The translations under genes were made by a program, and so were the position numbers. The notes below the pieces were generated by a model that made no database searches, was not told the origin of the DNA, and saw only the letters and a list, made by a program, of their open reading frames with translations. A stretch of 64,000 nucleotides of DNA from Streptomyces cinnabarinus (GTDB lineage: Bacteria; Actinomycetota; Actinomycetes; Streptomycetales; Streptomycetaceae): NCBI RefSeq assembly GCF_027270315.1, contig NZ_CP114413.1:3906001-3970000 (forward strand), written 5' to 3'. Shown here piece after piece: positions 53,403 through 62,324 of this stretch (positions within the stretch are counted from its first letter, which is position 1; each line of letters starts with the position of its first letter).

Positions 53403-54084
53403 GATAGGCCAGCACGGCGAGGACCCGGCGGTGGGTCTCCTCCGCCGGCGGCAGGTCCAGCTTGGTGAGGATGGACCCGATGTGCTTGCCGACGGCGGCC
53501 TCGGACACCACCAGCGCGCGGGCTATGGAGCCGTTGGACCGGCCCTCGGCGACCAGCGCCAGCACCTCCCGCTCACGCGGGGTGAGCCGCTCCAGCGGGT
53601 CCCGGCGCCGCCGCAGCAGCTGCCGTACGACTTCCGGGTCGACGACCGTGCCGCCGGCCGCGACCTCGTCCAGCGCGGCCGTGAACTCCTCGACCTGGCC
53701 GACCCGGTCCTTCAGGAGGTACCCGACACCGGATCCGTCGCCGGAGTCCAGCAGGTCGGCGGCGTACGTCCGCTGCACGTACTGGCTGAGCACCAGCACC
53801 GGCAGCGCGGGGCTCTTCTCGCGCAGCCGGACGGCCGCGTGCAGCCCCTCGTCCTGGAAGCCGGGCGGCATCCGGACGTCGGTCACCACGATGTCCGGCT
53901 CGTGCTCCTCGACGGCGGCGAGCAGCGCCGGAGCGTCGCCGACGGCTGCGACCACGTCGTGGCCGCAGCGGGCGAGCAGACCGATCAGGCCTTCGCGCAG
54001 CAGCACGCTGTCCTCGGCCAGGACTACGCGGAGCGGCCGGTGGGTCCGGCGGTCTCCGTGCGCTCGGTCCGCTTCAGCTCGCAA
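53392..54084 (-). CDS. NarL-type response regulator
   Basis: A 230-residue regulator. The receiver keeps the acidic pair (AEDS), the phospho-acceptor Asp (VVTDVRMP) and the Lys (LLKD). A LuxR helix-turn-helix lies at the C-terminus (LTPREREVLALVAEGRSNGSIARALVVSEAAVGKHIGSIL). No ATG or GTG fits the N-terminus; TTG 54084 is preceded by TGGAG at 5-nt spacing and starts the frame inside the 3' end of the kinase gene, overlapping it by 61 bp. It is the partner of that kinase. Confidence 0.85.
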   Translation of the reverse strand: MRAEADRAHGDRRTHRPLRVVLAEDSVLLREGLIGLLARCGHDVVAAVGDAPALLAAVEEHEPDIVVTDVRMPPGFQDEGLHAAVRLREKSPALPVLVLSQYVQRTYAADLLDSGDGSGVGYLLKDRVGQVEEFTAALDEVAAGGTVVDPEVVRQLLRRRRDPLERLTPREREVLALVAEGRSNGSIARALVVSEAAVGKHIGSILTKLDLPPAEETHRRVLAVLAYLRG

Positions 54085-55373
54085 GGAATCTCCACACGCA
54101 GCAGGGTCGGTCCGCCCGGCGGACTGGACAAGGAGAGTCTGCCATCGAGCACTGACACCCGGTCGGCGAGACCGGTCAGCCCGCTGCCCCGGCCCGCGTC
54201 CGCACCGCCCCGGCCGTCGTCGCGCACCTGGAGCACCAGCCGCCCGCCGTCGTGCCCCCCGCTGACCTGGGCACGCCGGGCCCCGCTGTGCTTGTCCACA
54301 TTGGCGAGCGCCTCGCACACCACGAAGTACGCGGCGCTCTCCACCGCCCGCGACATGCGTCCGGGCAGGTCGAGGTCGACGTCCACGGGGATCGCGCTGC
54401 GGTCGGCGGCGTCGGCCACGGCCGCGTTGAGGCCGTAGTCGGCGAGGACCCGCGGGTGGATGCCCTGGATCAGCTCGCGCAGTTCCTCCAGGGCCCGCCC
54501 GGCCTCCTCGTGGGCCTTGGCGAGCTGGTCGGCGAGGGGACCGGGCGGGACGTCCAGGCGGGCCAGGCCGAGGGTCATGGTCAGGGCCACGAGGCGTTGC
54601 TGGGCGCCGTCGTGCAGATCGCGTTCGATACGGCGCCGCTCCGCCTCGAACGCGTCGACCAGCCGCACTCGGGAGCGGGCGAGTTCGACGACCCGCTCGC
54701 CGAGATCCGCATCGCGCGGGGCGATCAGCAGCCGGGTCAGCTCCGCGCGGGCGCCCGCCGTCACCGCGAGCACATAGGCGCCCGCGGCGAGCAGCAGCAC
54801 CCCCAGCAGCGCCACGCCGAAGGCGGTCGGCCAGTCGGTGACCGTCCACTGCTTGAGCACCTTGGCCTCCTGGCCGTCGCCGGCCGTCGCCATCAGCAGC
54901 GGGGTGGCGACCATCGACGCCGGGAACAGCAGCGCCACGGTGACCGCGAGCGCCTCTGCGGGCCAGAGCAGGACGGCGAAGACAAGCGCGTACCCGAGTT
55001 CACGCCAGGTCTGCCGCTCCCTCAGCCGCGTGGCGAACCAGCACCACAGTCCGGGCTCGGCGGGCTCGTGGTGCCTCCCCCGCGCGGGGCTTGCGTCGAT
55101 CAGCCGCAGCCTGCGCCGCTCCACCGCCGCCACGGGCAGCCCGGCGAGGGCCGCGCAGGCCAGCAACGGCAGCCCGACCAGGACGATCGCCAGCACCCCG
55201 CCGACCGCCACCAGCGTCACGATCGCCACCAGTACCGCGAGCCCGGTGGCCACTCCGGTCAGCAGATAGGCGGCGGCACGCCAGGGCCACGGCGACAGCA
55301 GGAAGCCCGGCCGGGACAGGGCCCGCCACACGGTGTCCGCGGGCGCGGGTCGTTCGGGACGCGTAGAGATCAC
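54024..55373 (-). CDS. two-component sensor histidine kinase
   Basis: A 449-residue HisKA_3-type membrane kinase. Several hydrophobic segments cover residues 25-85 and 127-160 and 180-205, with little periplasmic sequence, so it may sense in or at the membrane. The phosphorylated His is H254 in ERDLHDGAQQR, and an HATPase domain follows with DDGRGG and GLTGLADRV. GTG 55373 follows GGTGAAACC. The divergent neighbours are a MacB-like ABC exporter, a frequent target of such membrane-sensing systems. Confidence 0.9.
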   Translation of the reverse strand: MISTRPERPAPADTVWRALSRPGFLLSPWPWRAAAYLLTGVATGLAVLVAIVTLVAVGGVLAIVLVGLPLLACAALAGLPVAAVERRRLRLIDASPARGRHHEPAEPGLWCWFATRLRERQTWRELGYALVFAVLLWPAEALAVTVALLFPASMVATPLLMATAGDGQEAKVLKQWTVTDWPTAFGVALLGVLLLAAGAYVLAVTAGARAELTRLLIAPRDADLGERVVELARSRVRLVDAFEAERRRIERDLHDGAQQRLVALTMTLGLARLDVPPGPLADQLAKAHEEAGRALEELRELIQGIHPRVLADYGLNAAVADAADRSAIPVDVDLDLPGRMSRAVESAAYFVVCEALANVDKHSGARRAQVSGGHDGGRLVLQVRDDGRGGADAGRGSGLTGLADRVSVLDGRLSLSSPPGGPTLLRVEIPCELKRTERTETAGPTGRSA

Positions 55374-55537
55374 GGTTTCACCGTAGAAGCCGACCCTACG
55401 CGCGGGCCATCGGTCCAGCGGGTGGAGCGGGGGTATGCCTGGCCCTACCCCGGTTCTCGGTCCTGCCGCACTGCGCCGGGCCGCGGTGCGGCGGTTGGGT
55501 TGAAGGACACCGCAACGACCCATGACTCGGGGGCCCG

Positions 55538-56275
55538 ATGACCGACCACGCCATCCAACTGCACGCCGTCACACGGCAGTACGTCACGGGCGGCAGCCCC
55601 GTGACCGCGCTCGACGGGGTCTCGCTCGCCTTCCCGCGCGGCACGTTCACCGCCGTCATGGGACCCTCCGGCTCCGGCAAGTCCACGCTGCTCCAGTGCG
55701 CCGCCGGACTGGACCGGCCGACGTCCGGCTCGGTGTCCTTGGGCGGCACCGAGCTGACGACGCTCAGCGAGACCCGCCTGACGCGGCTGCGCCGGGAGCG
55801 CATCGGATTCGTCTTCCAGTCCTTCAACCTGCTGCCGTCCCTGACCGCCGAGCAGAACGTCGCGCTCCCCCTGCGCCTCGCCGGCCGCCGCCCGGCACGC
55901 GCGCGTGTCCGTGAGGTGCTGCGCCAGGTCGGCCTCGCCGACCGGTGCGGCCACCGCCCGTCGGAGCTGTCCGGCGGCCAGCAGCAACGCGTCGCGCTGG
56001 CCCGCGCGTTGATCACCCGTCCCGAGGTCCTCTTCGCCGACGAACCGACCGGCGCCCTCGACTCCCGCACCGGCCGCGAGGTCCTGGCCCTGCTGCGCGA
56101 CATGGTCGACACGCAGGCCCGGACGATCGTCATGGTCACCCACGACCCGCTCGCCGCCTCCTGCGCGGACCGCGTGGTGTTCCTCGTCGACGGCAGGGTG
56201 GCCGATGAGCTGACGGCGGCGTCGGCGGGGGAGGTCGCCGCGCGCATGGCGGGTCTGGAGACGGTGGCGTGCTGA
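55538..56275 (+). CDS. MacB/LolD-type ABC transporter ATPase
   Basis: A 245-residue ABC ATPase with Walker A GPSGSGKST (42-50), Q-loop VFQSFNLLPSLTAEQN, signature LSGGQQQR and Walker B LFADEPTGALD. The Q-loop and FADEPTG pattern are those of the MacB/LolD subgroup that pairs with FtsX-type permeases. It is followed by such a permease 43 bp later. Confidence 0.93.
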   Translation: MTDHAIQLHAVTRQYVTGGSPVTALDGVSLAFPRGTFTAVMGPSGSGKSTLLQCAAGLDRPTSGSVSLGGTELTTLSETRLTRLRRERIGFVFQSFNLLPSLTAEQNVALPLRLAGRRPARARVREVLRQVGLADRCGHRPSELSGGQQQRVALARALITRPEVLFADEPTGALDSRTGREVLALLRDMVDTQARTIVMVTHDPLAASCADRVVFLVDGRVADELTAASAGEVAARMAGLETVAC

Positions 56276-56318
56276 CCATCACCCGCTTCCCGTCCGCCCC
56301 TCACCCGAAGGCCGGCCC

Positions 56319-58775
56319 ATGCTGACCGTAGCCGTGCACACCCTGCGCACCCGCTGGATCACCTTCACCGGCAGCTTTGTCGCGCTGTCCCTGGGCGTCG
56401 CACTGCTCACCGTGATGGGCCTGGCCCTGGCCTCGTCGCTCCAGGCCCCCGAGCGCCGACCGGAGCGGTTCGCGGCGGCCCCGGTCGTCGTGCAGGGCCA
56501 GGACACGCTGCGCGTACCGACGCCGAGCGGCGACCGCGTCCAGCCCTTGGCCCAGCCGAACGCCGTGCCCGCGCGGACGATCGCCGCCCTGAAGCGCCTC
56601 GGCCCCGTCACCGAGGACCGCTCCTTCGCCGTACGGGCCGAGAACGGGCCCGCCGATCTGGTGGGCCACCCCTGGCCCACGGCGGCCTTCGCGCCGTACG
56701 GCCCGGTGGACGGGCGCGAGCCGCGGGCGGCCGACGAAGTGGTCGTCACGTCGGGCTGGGCCGCCAAGGGCGACCGCCTGCGCACCGGTTCCGGAACCGT
56801 GACGGTGGTCGGCGTGGTGCGCGACCTCGGCTTCGAGAACGCCATGTTCCACACCCCCGCGCGGGCCGCGCAGTTGGCGCCGGTCAGCACCCGACTGGTC
56901 GTCGAGGCGGACGCGTCGGCCGTACGCGAGGCGGTCGGCGCGGATTCCGGCGCGAAGGTGCTGACCGGTGCGGACCGGCGGTTCGCGGACGCCGACCCGG
57001 ACCGCGACAGCGAGGCCCTGACCGCGATGAACGCGATGTTCGGCACCGCCGGCGGGGTCAGCGGCTTCGTGTCGGTGTTCGTGGTGGCGTCGACGTTCGC
57101 CTTCGCGGTGGCCCAGCGGCGGCGCGAGTTCGGGCTGCTGCGCACGGCGGGCGCCACGCCCGGCCAGATCCGCCGCACGGTGCTGGCGGAGGCCCTGCTG
57201 ATCGGCGTCCTCGCCTCGGCCACCGGCTGCGCCCTGGGCGCGTTCACGGCGCCGTACCTCGCCGCATGGGTCGTCGACGGCGGTCTCGCCCCGCCCTGGT
57301 TCACCATCGGCGACCACGTCTGGCCGTACCATCTGGCGTTCTGGACGGGCCTGTTCGTCGCGCTGTCGGGAGCGGCGGCCGCCGCCTGGCGAGCCGGCCG
57401 GACCGGCCCCGTGCAGGCGCTGCGCGAGGCATCCGTGGACGAGGGCACGATGCCCTGGACCCGCCGCGTCCTCGGCGCGGCCCTCCTCGCCACGGCCACC
57501 GTCACCCTGCTCCTGGCCCTGACGACCGACCCGTCCGACCTGCTGCACCGCAAGACGTACGTCAGCCGCCCCATGCTGCTGATCACCGCCTTCGCCCTGC
57601 TCGCGCCGCTCCTCGTACGCCCCCTGACCCGCCTGCTCACCTGGCTCCCCTCCCGCCTCCCCGGCGCGAGCGGCCTGCTGATCCGCGAGAACACCGGCAC
57701 CGCCGTCCGCCGCACCACGGCCACAGCCGCCCCGGTCCTGGTCACGGTCGCCCTGACCGGCTCCCTGCTCGGCGCCACGGCGACCCTGAACGAGGCGCGA
57801 GCGACGGAGACCCGCCACCGGACAATCGCGGACTTCGTAGTGACACCCCCACCCGGCGGCTACGAGGGACCAACGCTCGAGCGCATCCGGAAGATCCCGA
57901 ATACGAAGGTCTCCTCGACCTCCTCAAGCGAGGTCTACGTCCTCGAGGACGGCGTAGCCCTGATCCGCTCCCCCGCCCGCGCCGCCGACCCGAGGGCGCT
58001 GGCCGCCACCACCCGCCTGCCCGTCACAGCTGGCCGGGTCCTGGACCTCGACGACGACTCGATCATCGTCAACCAGGAGTGGGAGCGGCACACCGTGGGC
58101 CAACGGGTGACGCTCTGGCTGGCCGACGGCACGCGCAAGTCGCTGCGGATCGCCGCGGTGATGCCGGTGGGCACGGGTGACAACGGCGTCTACGTCACGC
58201 CCGCGAACGCTCCCCACGCGCGCGTGGACCGCATCGAGGTCAAGGTCACACCCGGCGCCGACGTGACGTCCGTGGCCACGACCCTGCGCGCAACGATCGA
58301 GCCGCACGGCGGCCGGCTCCACACCCGCACCGCATGGCTGCAAGCCACCCAGCCCCCGGCCGACGGCACCACCCGGCTCGGCTTCCTCCTGGTGCTGGGC
58401 ATAGCCCTCCTCTACACCGGCATCTCCCTCGCCAACACCCTCGTCATGGCCACACCCGACCGGGTCCGCGACCTGAGGGCACTGCGCCTGGCCGGAGCCA
58501 CCACCGTCCAGGTCCTGCGTCTGATCGCGGCGGAGGCGCTCACGGTGGTCGCCGTCGGCGCGCTCCTGGGCCTGCTGGTCGCCGTCCTCAATCTCCTCGG
58601 CATATGGGGCGCGCTGTCCCTGCTGTCCGTGCACACGCCGATCGTGCTCCCGTGGACGGCCCTGGGCTCGGCGACGGCCGCGTGCGCGGCTCTGGCGGTT
58701 GTCGCGGCGGTGGTCCCTGCGGCGTCGGCACTGCGACGAGGCAGGGCCGGAATTCGGGCGGTTCAAGAGAGCTGA
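56319..58775 (+). CDS. FtsX-type ABC transporter permease
   Basis: An 818-residue membrane protein with two FtsX modules. The first has an N-terminal helix, an extracytoplasmic loop of about 200 residues, and three helices; the second repeats this from about residue 450. It partners the preceding ATPase. Such complexes expel or sense peptides and lipids at the envelope, or provide resistance to cell-wall antibiotics. The substrate is unknown. The adjacent divergent two-component system is its likely regulator. Confidence 0.9.
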   Translation: MLTVAVHTLRTRWITFTGSFVALSLGVALLTVMGLALASSLQAPERRPERFAAAPVVVQGQDTLRVPTPSGDRVQPLAQPNAVPARTIAALKRLGPVTEDRSFAVRAENGPADLVGHPWPTAAFAPYGPVDGREPRAADEVVVTSGWAAKGDRLRTGSGTVTVVGVVRDLGFENAMFHTPARAAQLAPVSTRLVVEADASAVREAVGADSGAKVLTGADRRFADADPDRDSEALTAMNAMFGTAGGVSGFVSVFVVASTFAFAVAQRRREFGLLRTAGATPGQIRRTVLAEALLIGVLASATGCALGAFTAPYLAAWVVDGGLAPPWFTIGDHVWPYHLAFWTGLFVALSGAAAAAWRAGRTGPVQALREASVDEGTMPWTRRVLGAALLATATVTLLLALTTDPSDLLHRKTYVSRPMLLITAFALLAPLLVRPLTRLLTWLPSRLPGASGLLIRENTGTAVRRTTATAAPVLVTVALTGSLLGATATLNEARATETRHRTIADFVVTPPPGGYEGPTLERIRKIPNTKVSSTSSSEVYVLEDGVALIRSPARAADPRALAATTRLPVTAGRVLDLDDDSIIVNQEWERHTVGQRVTLWLADGTRKSLRIAAVMPVGTGDNGVYVTPANAPHARVDRIEVKVTPGADVTSVATTLRATIEPHGGRLHTRTAWLQATQPPADGTTRLGFLLVLGIALLYTGISLANTLVMATPDRVRDLRALRLAGATTVQVLRLIAAEALTVVAVGALLGLLVAVLNLLGIWGALSLLSVHTPIVLPWTALGSATAACAALAVVAAVVPAASALRRGRAGIRAVQES

Positions 58776-58851
58776 CCGCGGCATACGCGCGGGCCACTTC
58801 GATCCGCACCGGGCCATCCGCCCCCGCCACTCCCAGTGTTCGAACAAAAAA

Positions 58852-58885
58852 AGATCCCGCCCGATCAACCGATCGGGCGGGATCT
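58852..58885 (-). terminator. Rho-independent terminator of tRNA-Ala
   Basis: AGATCCCGCCCGATC pairs perfectly with GATCGGGCGGGATCT around an AACC loop. In the tRNA direction it is followed by a run of seven T residues, a textbook intrinsic terminator that is unusual in this GC-rich window. It also separates the tRNA from the convergent FtsX gene. Confidence 0.88.
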
Positions 58886-58923
58886 CATCAACTGCCCTGA
58901 TTTCTCAAGTGCAGTTGTTGCGG

Positions 58924-58997
58924 TGGACCTGAGGGGATTTGAACCCCTGGCCCCCTCGATGCGAACGAGGTGCGCTACCGGACTGCGCCACAGGCCC
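58924..58997 (-). tRNA. tRNA-Ala, anticodon CGC
   Basis: The minus strand folds into a complete cloverleaf. The acceptor is GGGCCTG with CAGGTCC and includes the G3:U70 pair that identifies alanine tRNAs. The anticodon stem is CCTCG/CGAGG with loop TTCGCAT, so the anticodon is CGC, reading GCG alanine codons. The T-loop is GTTCAAATC. The gene ends with discriminator A and CC but the final A is not encoded, so CCA must be completed by the nucleotidyltransferase. A strong terminator follows. Confidence 0.95.
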
Positions 58998-59134
58998 TTG
59001 CAACGAGTGAAACTCTAGCATCCCGATCCGTCCGCTTGGAAATCCGTTCCCCGCCGGGCTCCCGGCCCGGTGCAGGTGGGGCGTGCGGGCGGTTTCTGCG
59101 GGCGCCCGGCGCCGGCGGACGGCGCGGACCTCAC

Positions 59135-60364
59135 CTACTCGTTGGCCGCCCGCGGCCGCCCGCCGTCCTCGTACTGGTCGAACAACGGCGTACGCCCCCG
59201 TTCACGCGCCCGCCGGGCGGAGGCGGCCCGACGGGCGTCACTGCGCCCGCCGCCGTCCGCCTTCTCCTCGCCGTCGGCCGCCTCCGTCTGCCCGGCGTCG
59301 GCCGCGCGGTCCTCCGCCGCCTCCTGCTCCGGCGCGACCGCGCTGGACCGCGCCGAGCTCCACGCGTCGGGCGCCCCGAGGTCTACGTCCGCGGTCGCCC
59401 GCGGCGCGACCGGCGCGGTCACATACGTCGGCAAGGGCACCGGCACGGGGTCCCAGCTGTCACCCTGCCCCGGCCGCCGCTGACGCTCACGCTGCTGATC
59501 GACCCACTCGGCGTGATCGGTCTGCTCGACGAGCGCCCGCCGGTCAGCGGCGAGCGTCGAAAGGCCCGGGTCGCTCTGTGGTCCAGGGCCTTCGTCGGGC
59601 TCCTCTGCGTCCGCGCCAGCGTCGGCGGCCACGCGCCGACGCGGCTGGCGCGCGCGTTCCTTGAGCTGTTGCGCGGCGACCTCGGCGCGCCGGCGGTCCA
59701 TGTGGTAGGCGAACCGGCGGCGCTCCTGCGAGCGCAGATAGGCGATGTACGCGCTGAGCAGCACGGCGGGCACGCCGGGCGCCCACAGAAACCCGAGCCC
59801 TCCGACGGCGGCGACGATCGCACCCAGCGTGAAGGCGAGGAAGAGCATCACGGTTGTGCGCCGACGGCGCGCGAGCACCTTCATGCGCCGGGCGCGCGCC
59901 GCGGCCGCCTCCGCGGCGGGCGAGGGGGGCGTGCGCCGTGCGGCCGGGGCGGGTTTCTGCGCCGCCTGCGCCTTCTGTGACTTCTGCGCCGGCACGGGTC
60001 CGGGTTCGGGCGCCGGCGCGGCCGCGGGTGCGCGTGCCGGTTCGGACCGCTCCTGCTCCTCGGCGCGCGCCGACACCGTCTGCGGACGCGTCGGAGGCAC
60101 GGCGAAGGCCCGGACGTCCACCGATGCGGTGACGCCGTCCGGGTCGTTGGCGCTGGGCTCCCCCTCGTCGGCGGAGCGCGCACGCAGGTCCTTGGCGTAC
60201 CGGCGCTCCATCCCCGCCCGTCCGGACAGCAACCGGATGGCTGTGCTGAAGCGTTCCGTCGGACGGGCCTCGTTCAGCTCGTCCTGCCTACGGAGCCACA
60301 TCGGCACCAAGTAGGCGGCCCAGGCCCCGACAATGACTGCGTAGATGAGGCCGCTGCTGCTCAC
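59135..60364 (-). CDS. sepX: actinobacterial division membrane protein SepX/GlpR
   Basis: A 409-residue membrane protein. One helix is at the extreme N-terminus (about 5-24), followed by a cytoplasmic Pro/Ala/Arg/Glu-rich stretch, then two adjacent helices at about 171-193 and 195-211. The C-terminal 200 residues are polar, rich in Arg, Ala and Glu, and end with DQYEDGGRP. No enzyme motif is present. The topology, the RLLSGR and RRRxAYHM surroundings, and the neighbourhood (rimJ, moeA, galU) fit the actinobacterial SepX / GlpR family, which stabilises the divisome. Identification is from memory of that gene order, without a search. Confidence 0.7.
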   Translation of the reverse strand: MSSSGLIYAVIVGAWAAYLVPMWLRRQDELNEARPTERFSTAIRLLSGRAGMERRYAKDLRARSADEGEPSANDPDGVTASVDVRAFAVPPTRPQTVSARAEEQERSEPARAPAAAPAPEPGPVPAQKSQKAQAAQKPAPAARRTPPSPAAEAAAARARRMKVLARRRRTTVMLFLAFTLGAIVAAVGGLGFLWAPGVPAVLLSAYIAYLRSQERRRFAYHMDRRRAEVAAQQLKERARQPRRRVAADAGADAEEPDEGPGPQSDPGLSTLAADRRALVEQTDHAEWVDQQRERQRRPGQGDSWDPVPVPLPTYVTAPVAPRATADVDLGAPDAWSSARSSAVAPEQEAAEDRAADAGQTEAADGEEKADGGGRSDARRAASARRARERGRTPLFDQYEDGGRPRAANE

Positions 60365-60550
60365 GCCTCACACGGTAGAGGGGTTTGCGTGAGGCCATCT
60401 GCCAATTGAGCCGGTGTGTCGCACGATCTGGCTGATATTTCGAAATTTTTTTGTGACCGATGCGATCAGCGGGCCGCAGAGGAGGCGAATTCAGGGCTCC
60501 GAGTCGGTCGCGAGGCGATCAATTTCGAACATTTATTCAATTACTCCGGG
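60365..60550. other. AT-rich spacer between rimJ-like and sepX
   Basis: This 186-bp gap is markedly AT-richer than the rest of the window. It holds the palindrome ATTTCGAAAT (60437-60446) followed by a T-run, and a second ATTTCGAA at 60522-60529. It probably contains the sepX promoter and perhaps the end of the upstream transcript. No gene is visible. Confidence 0.5.
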
Positions 60551-61195
60551 CTATGCGGGATTCCCCGGCGTGTTCTGCGGGTTCCTCGGCCCGTCGGAGG
60601 ACCTCCCCCGGGAGTCTGCCCGGCGCCAGCGGTTCAGCAACCCGTCGGGCACCTCTTCCGCCGTGAGCGCGAACACGAGATGGTCGCGCCAGGCCCCGTC
60701 GATGTGGAGATAACGGGGCCGCAGCCCCTCCTCGCGGAATCCGAGTTTCTCCACCACCCGGCGGCTCGGCCCGTTCTCCGGGCGAATGCAGACCTCGATG
60801 CGGTGCAGTCCGACGGTGCGGAAACAGTGGTCCACGACGAGCGCCACGGCCGTCGGCATCACCCCGCGGCCGGCCACCGCCTCGTCCACCCAGTAGCCGA
60901 CATGCCCCGAACACATGGAGCCCCAGGTGATCCCGGCGACCGTCAACTGCCCGACCAGCCGCCCCTGGTACTCGATGACGAACGGCAGCATGCGCCCCGC
61001 GTTCGCCTCGGAGCGCAGGTGCCGGACCATCTGGCGATAGGTCGGCCGGTGCGCGATCGGCCCGCTCGGCGTGGGCGGCGGAATGGTCGCCTCCCAGGGG
61101 CGCAGCCAGTCCCGGTTACGCCGGTTGACCTCGCGCCAGGCCCGCTGGTCGCGCAGCTTTATCGGCCGGAGGACGACGTCGCCGTCCGCCAGCAC
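60551..61195 (-). CDS. RimJ/RimL-type N-acetyltransferase
   Basis: A 214-residue GNAT protein. The order VLRPIKLRDQRAWREVNRRNRDWLRPWEAT, VGYWVDEAVAGRGVMPTAVALVVDHCF, and RPENGPSRRVVEKLGFREEGLRPRYLHIDGAWRDHLVFAL is that of RimJ, which acetylates protein N-termini (S5 in E. coli). The substrate may differ here. It lies between moaB and sepX; in corynebacteria a rimJ homologue sits in the same position between glp and glpR. GTG 61195 is used. Confidence 0.88.
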   Translation of the reverse strand: MLADGDVVLRPIKLRDQRAWREVNRRNRDWLRPWEATIPPPTPSGPIAHRPTYRQMVRHLRSEANAGRMLPFVIEYQGRLVGQLTVAGITWGSMCSGHVGYWVDEAVAGRGVMPTAVALVVDHCFRTVGLHRIEVCIRPENGPSRRVVEKLGFREEGLRPRYLHIDGAWRDHLVFALTAEEVPDGLLNRWRRADSRGRSSDGPRNPQNTPGNPA

Positions 61196-61215
61196 GACGG
61201 GCCAGGATGGGCTGT

Positions 61216-61731
61216 TCAGCTCGCACCCCCACTGCCTGCGCCGGGTCTCTGATGATCGCCGCCGCGGATCTGGTCGACGGCGTGCGCCAGCAGGGGCTCC
61301 AGGACGGCGAGCCCGTCCTTCACCCCGCCGGTGGAGCCCGGCAGGTTGACGATCAGCGTGCCGCCCGCCACCCCGGCCAGCCCCCGGGAGAGCACGGCGG
61401 TCGGTACCTTCTCGCGGCCGAACGCGCGGATGGCTTCCGCGATGCCCGGCACCTCGTAGTCGATCACCGCGCGGGTCGCCTCGGGCGTGCGGTCGGTGGG
61501 TGAGATGCCGGTGCCGCCGGTGGTGACCACTACGTCGTAGCCGGCCTCGACGGCGGCCCTCAGCGCGGCTTCCACGGGGTCGCCGTCGGGCACGACCTGC
61601 GGCCCCTCGACGGCGAACCCGAAGCCCTTCAGCCCGTCGGCGATCAGCGGCCCGCCCTTGTCCTCGTAGACGCCGGCGGAGGCGCGGTTGGAGGCGGTGA
61701 CGACCAGGGCGCGGCGGGTCCCGGCGGTCAC
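61216..61731 (-). CDS. moaB: molybdopterin adenylyltransferase (MoaB/Mog)
   Basis: A 171-residue protein of the MoaB/Mog family with TTGGTGISPTDRTPEA (substrate loop) and LPGSTGGVKDGL. It adenylates molybdopterin before metal insertion. GTG 61731 overlaps the moaC stop (GTGA), so the two are coupled. Its presence suggests genuine molybdenum-cofactor synthesis in this locus. Confidence 0.9.
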   Translation of the reverse strand: MTAGTRRALVVTASNRASAGVYEDKGGPLIADGLKGFGFAVEGPQVVPDGDPVEAALRAAVEAGYDVVVTTGGTGISPTDRTPEATRAVIDYEVPGIAEAIRAFGREKVPTAVLSRGLAGVAGGTLIVNLPGSTGGVKDGLAVLEPLLAHAVDQIRGGDHQRPGAGSGGAS

Positions 61732-62207
61732 GCCCGGCTCCAGTCGCCCGACTTGCCGCCCGTCTTCTCCTCCACGCGTACGTCCGTGATGACCGCTCCC
61801 TTGTCGACCGCCTTGACCATGTCGATCACGGTGAGCGCGGCGACGGAGACCGCGGTGAGGGCCTCCATCTCGACGCCCGTGCGGTCCGTGGTCTTCACGG
61901 TGGCCACGATCTCCACCGCGTCGTCCGCGACCGACAGATCCAGTTTCACACCCGAAACCGACAACGGGTGGCACAGCGGGATCAGGTCAGGGGTGCGCTT
62001 GGCGCCCATGATGCCCGCGATCCGCGCGGTGGCCAGCGCGTCGCCCTTGGGGACGCCCTCCCCGCGCAGCAGTTCGATCACGCGGGGCGCGACCAGGACC
62101 CGCCCGCTGGCGCGAGCGGTGCGCGCGGTCACGTCCTTCTCCGATACGTCGACCATGCGCGCGGCGCCCGCCTCGTCGATGTGCGTCAGTCGGTCCTGCG
62201 TACTCAT
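61728..62207 (-). CDS. moaC: cyclic pyranopterin monophosphate synthase
   Basis: A 159-residue MoaC with the conserved KTPDLIPLCHPL-like segment (RTPDLIPLCHPL) and the C-terminal VKTTDRTGVEMEALTAVSVAALTVIDMVKAVDK, which holds the catalytic Lys and Asp. It forms cPMP with MoaA, which is not in the window. ATG 62207 is chosen because the longer frame adds a Pro/Arg-rich stretch. It is followed by moaB with overlapping stop/start. Confidence 0.93.
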   Translation of the reverse strand: MSTQDRLTHIDEAGAARMVDVSEKDVTARTARASGRVLVAPRVIELLRGEGVPKGDALATARIAGIMGAKRTPDLIPLCHPLSVSGVKLDLSVADDAVEIVATVKTTDRTGVEMEALTAVSVAALTVIDMVKAVDKGAVITDVRVEEKTGGKSGDWSRA

Positions 62208-62324
62208 GCTGTGTGGCGCTCCCGGTCCGGGCCCTCGGCGGTGCGGCGCTGGGCCTGCTGTGCGCGACACGGTACCGCCAAGAAGGCGCGCGCACCGGAG
62301 CAGGACCGGCACGCGCGCGTGGGC

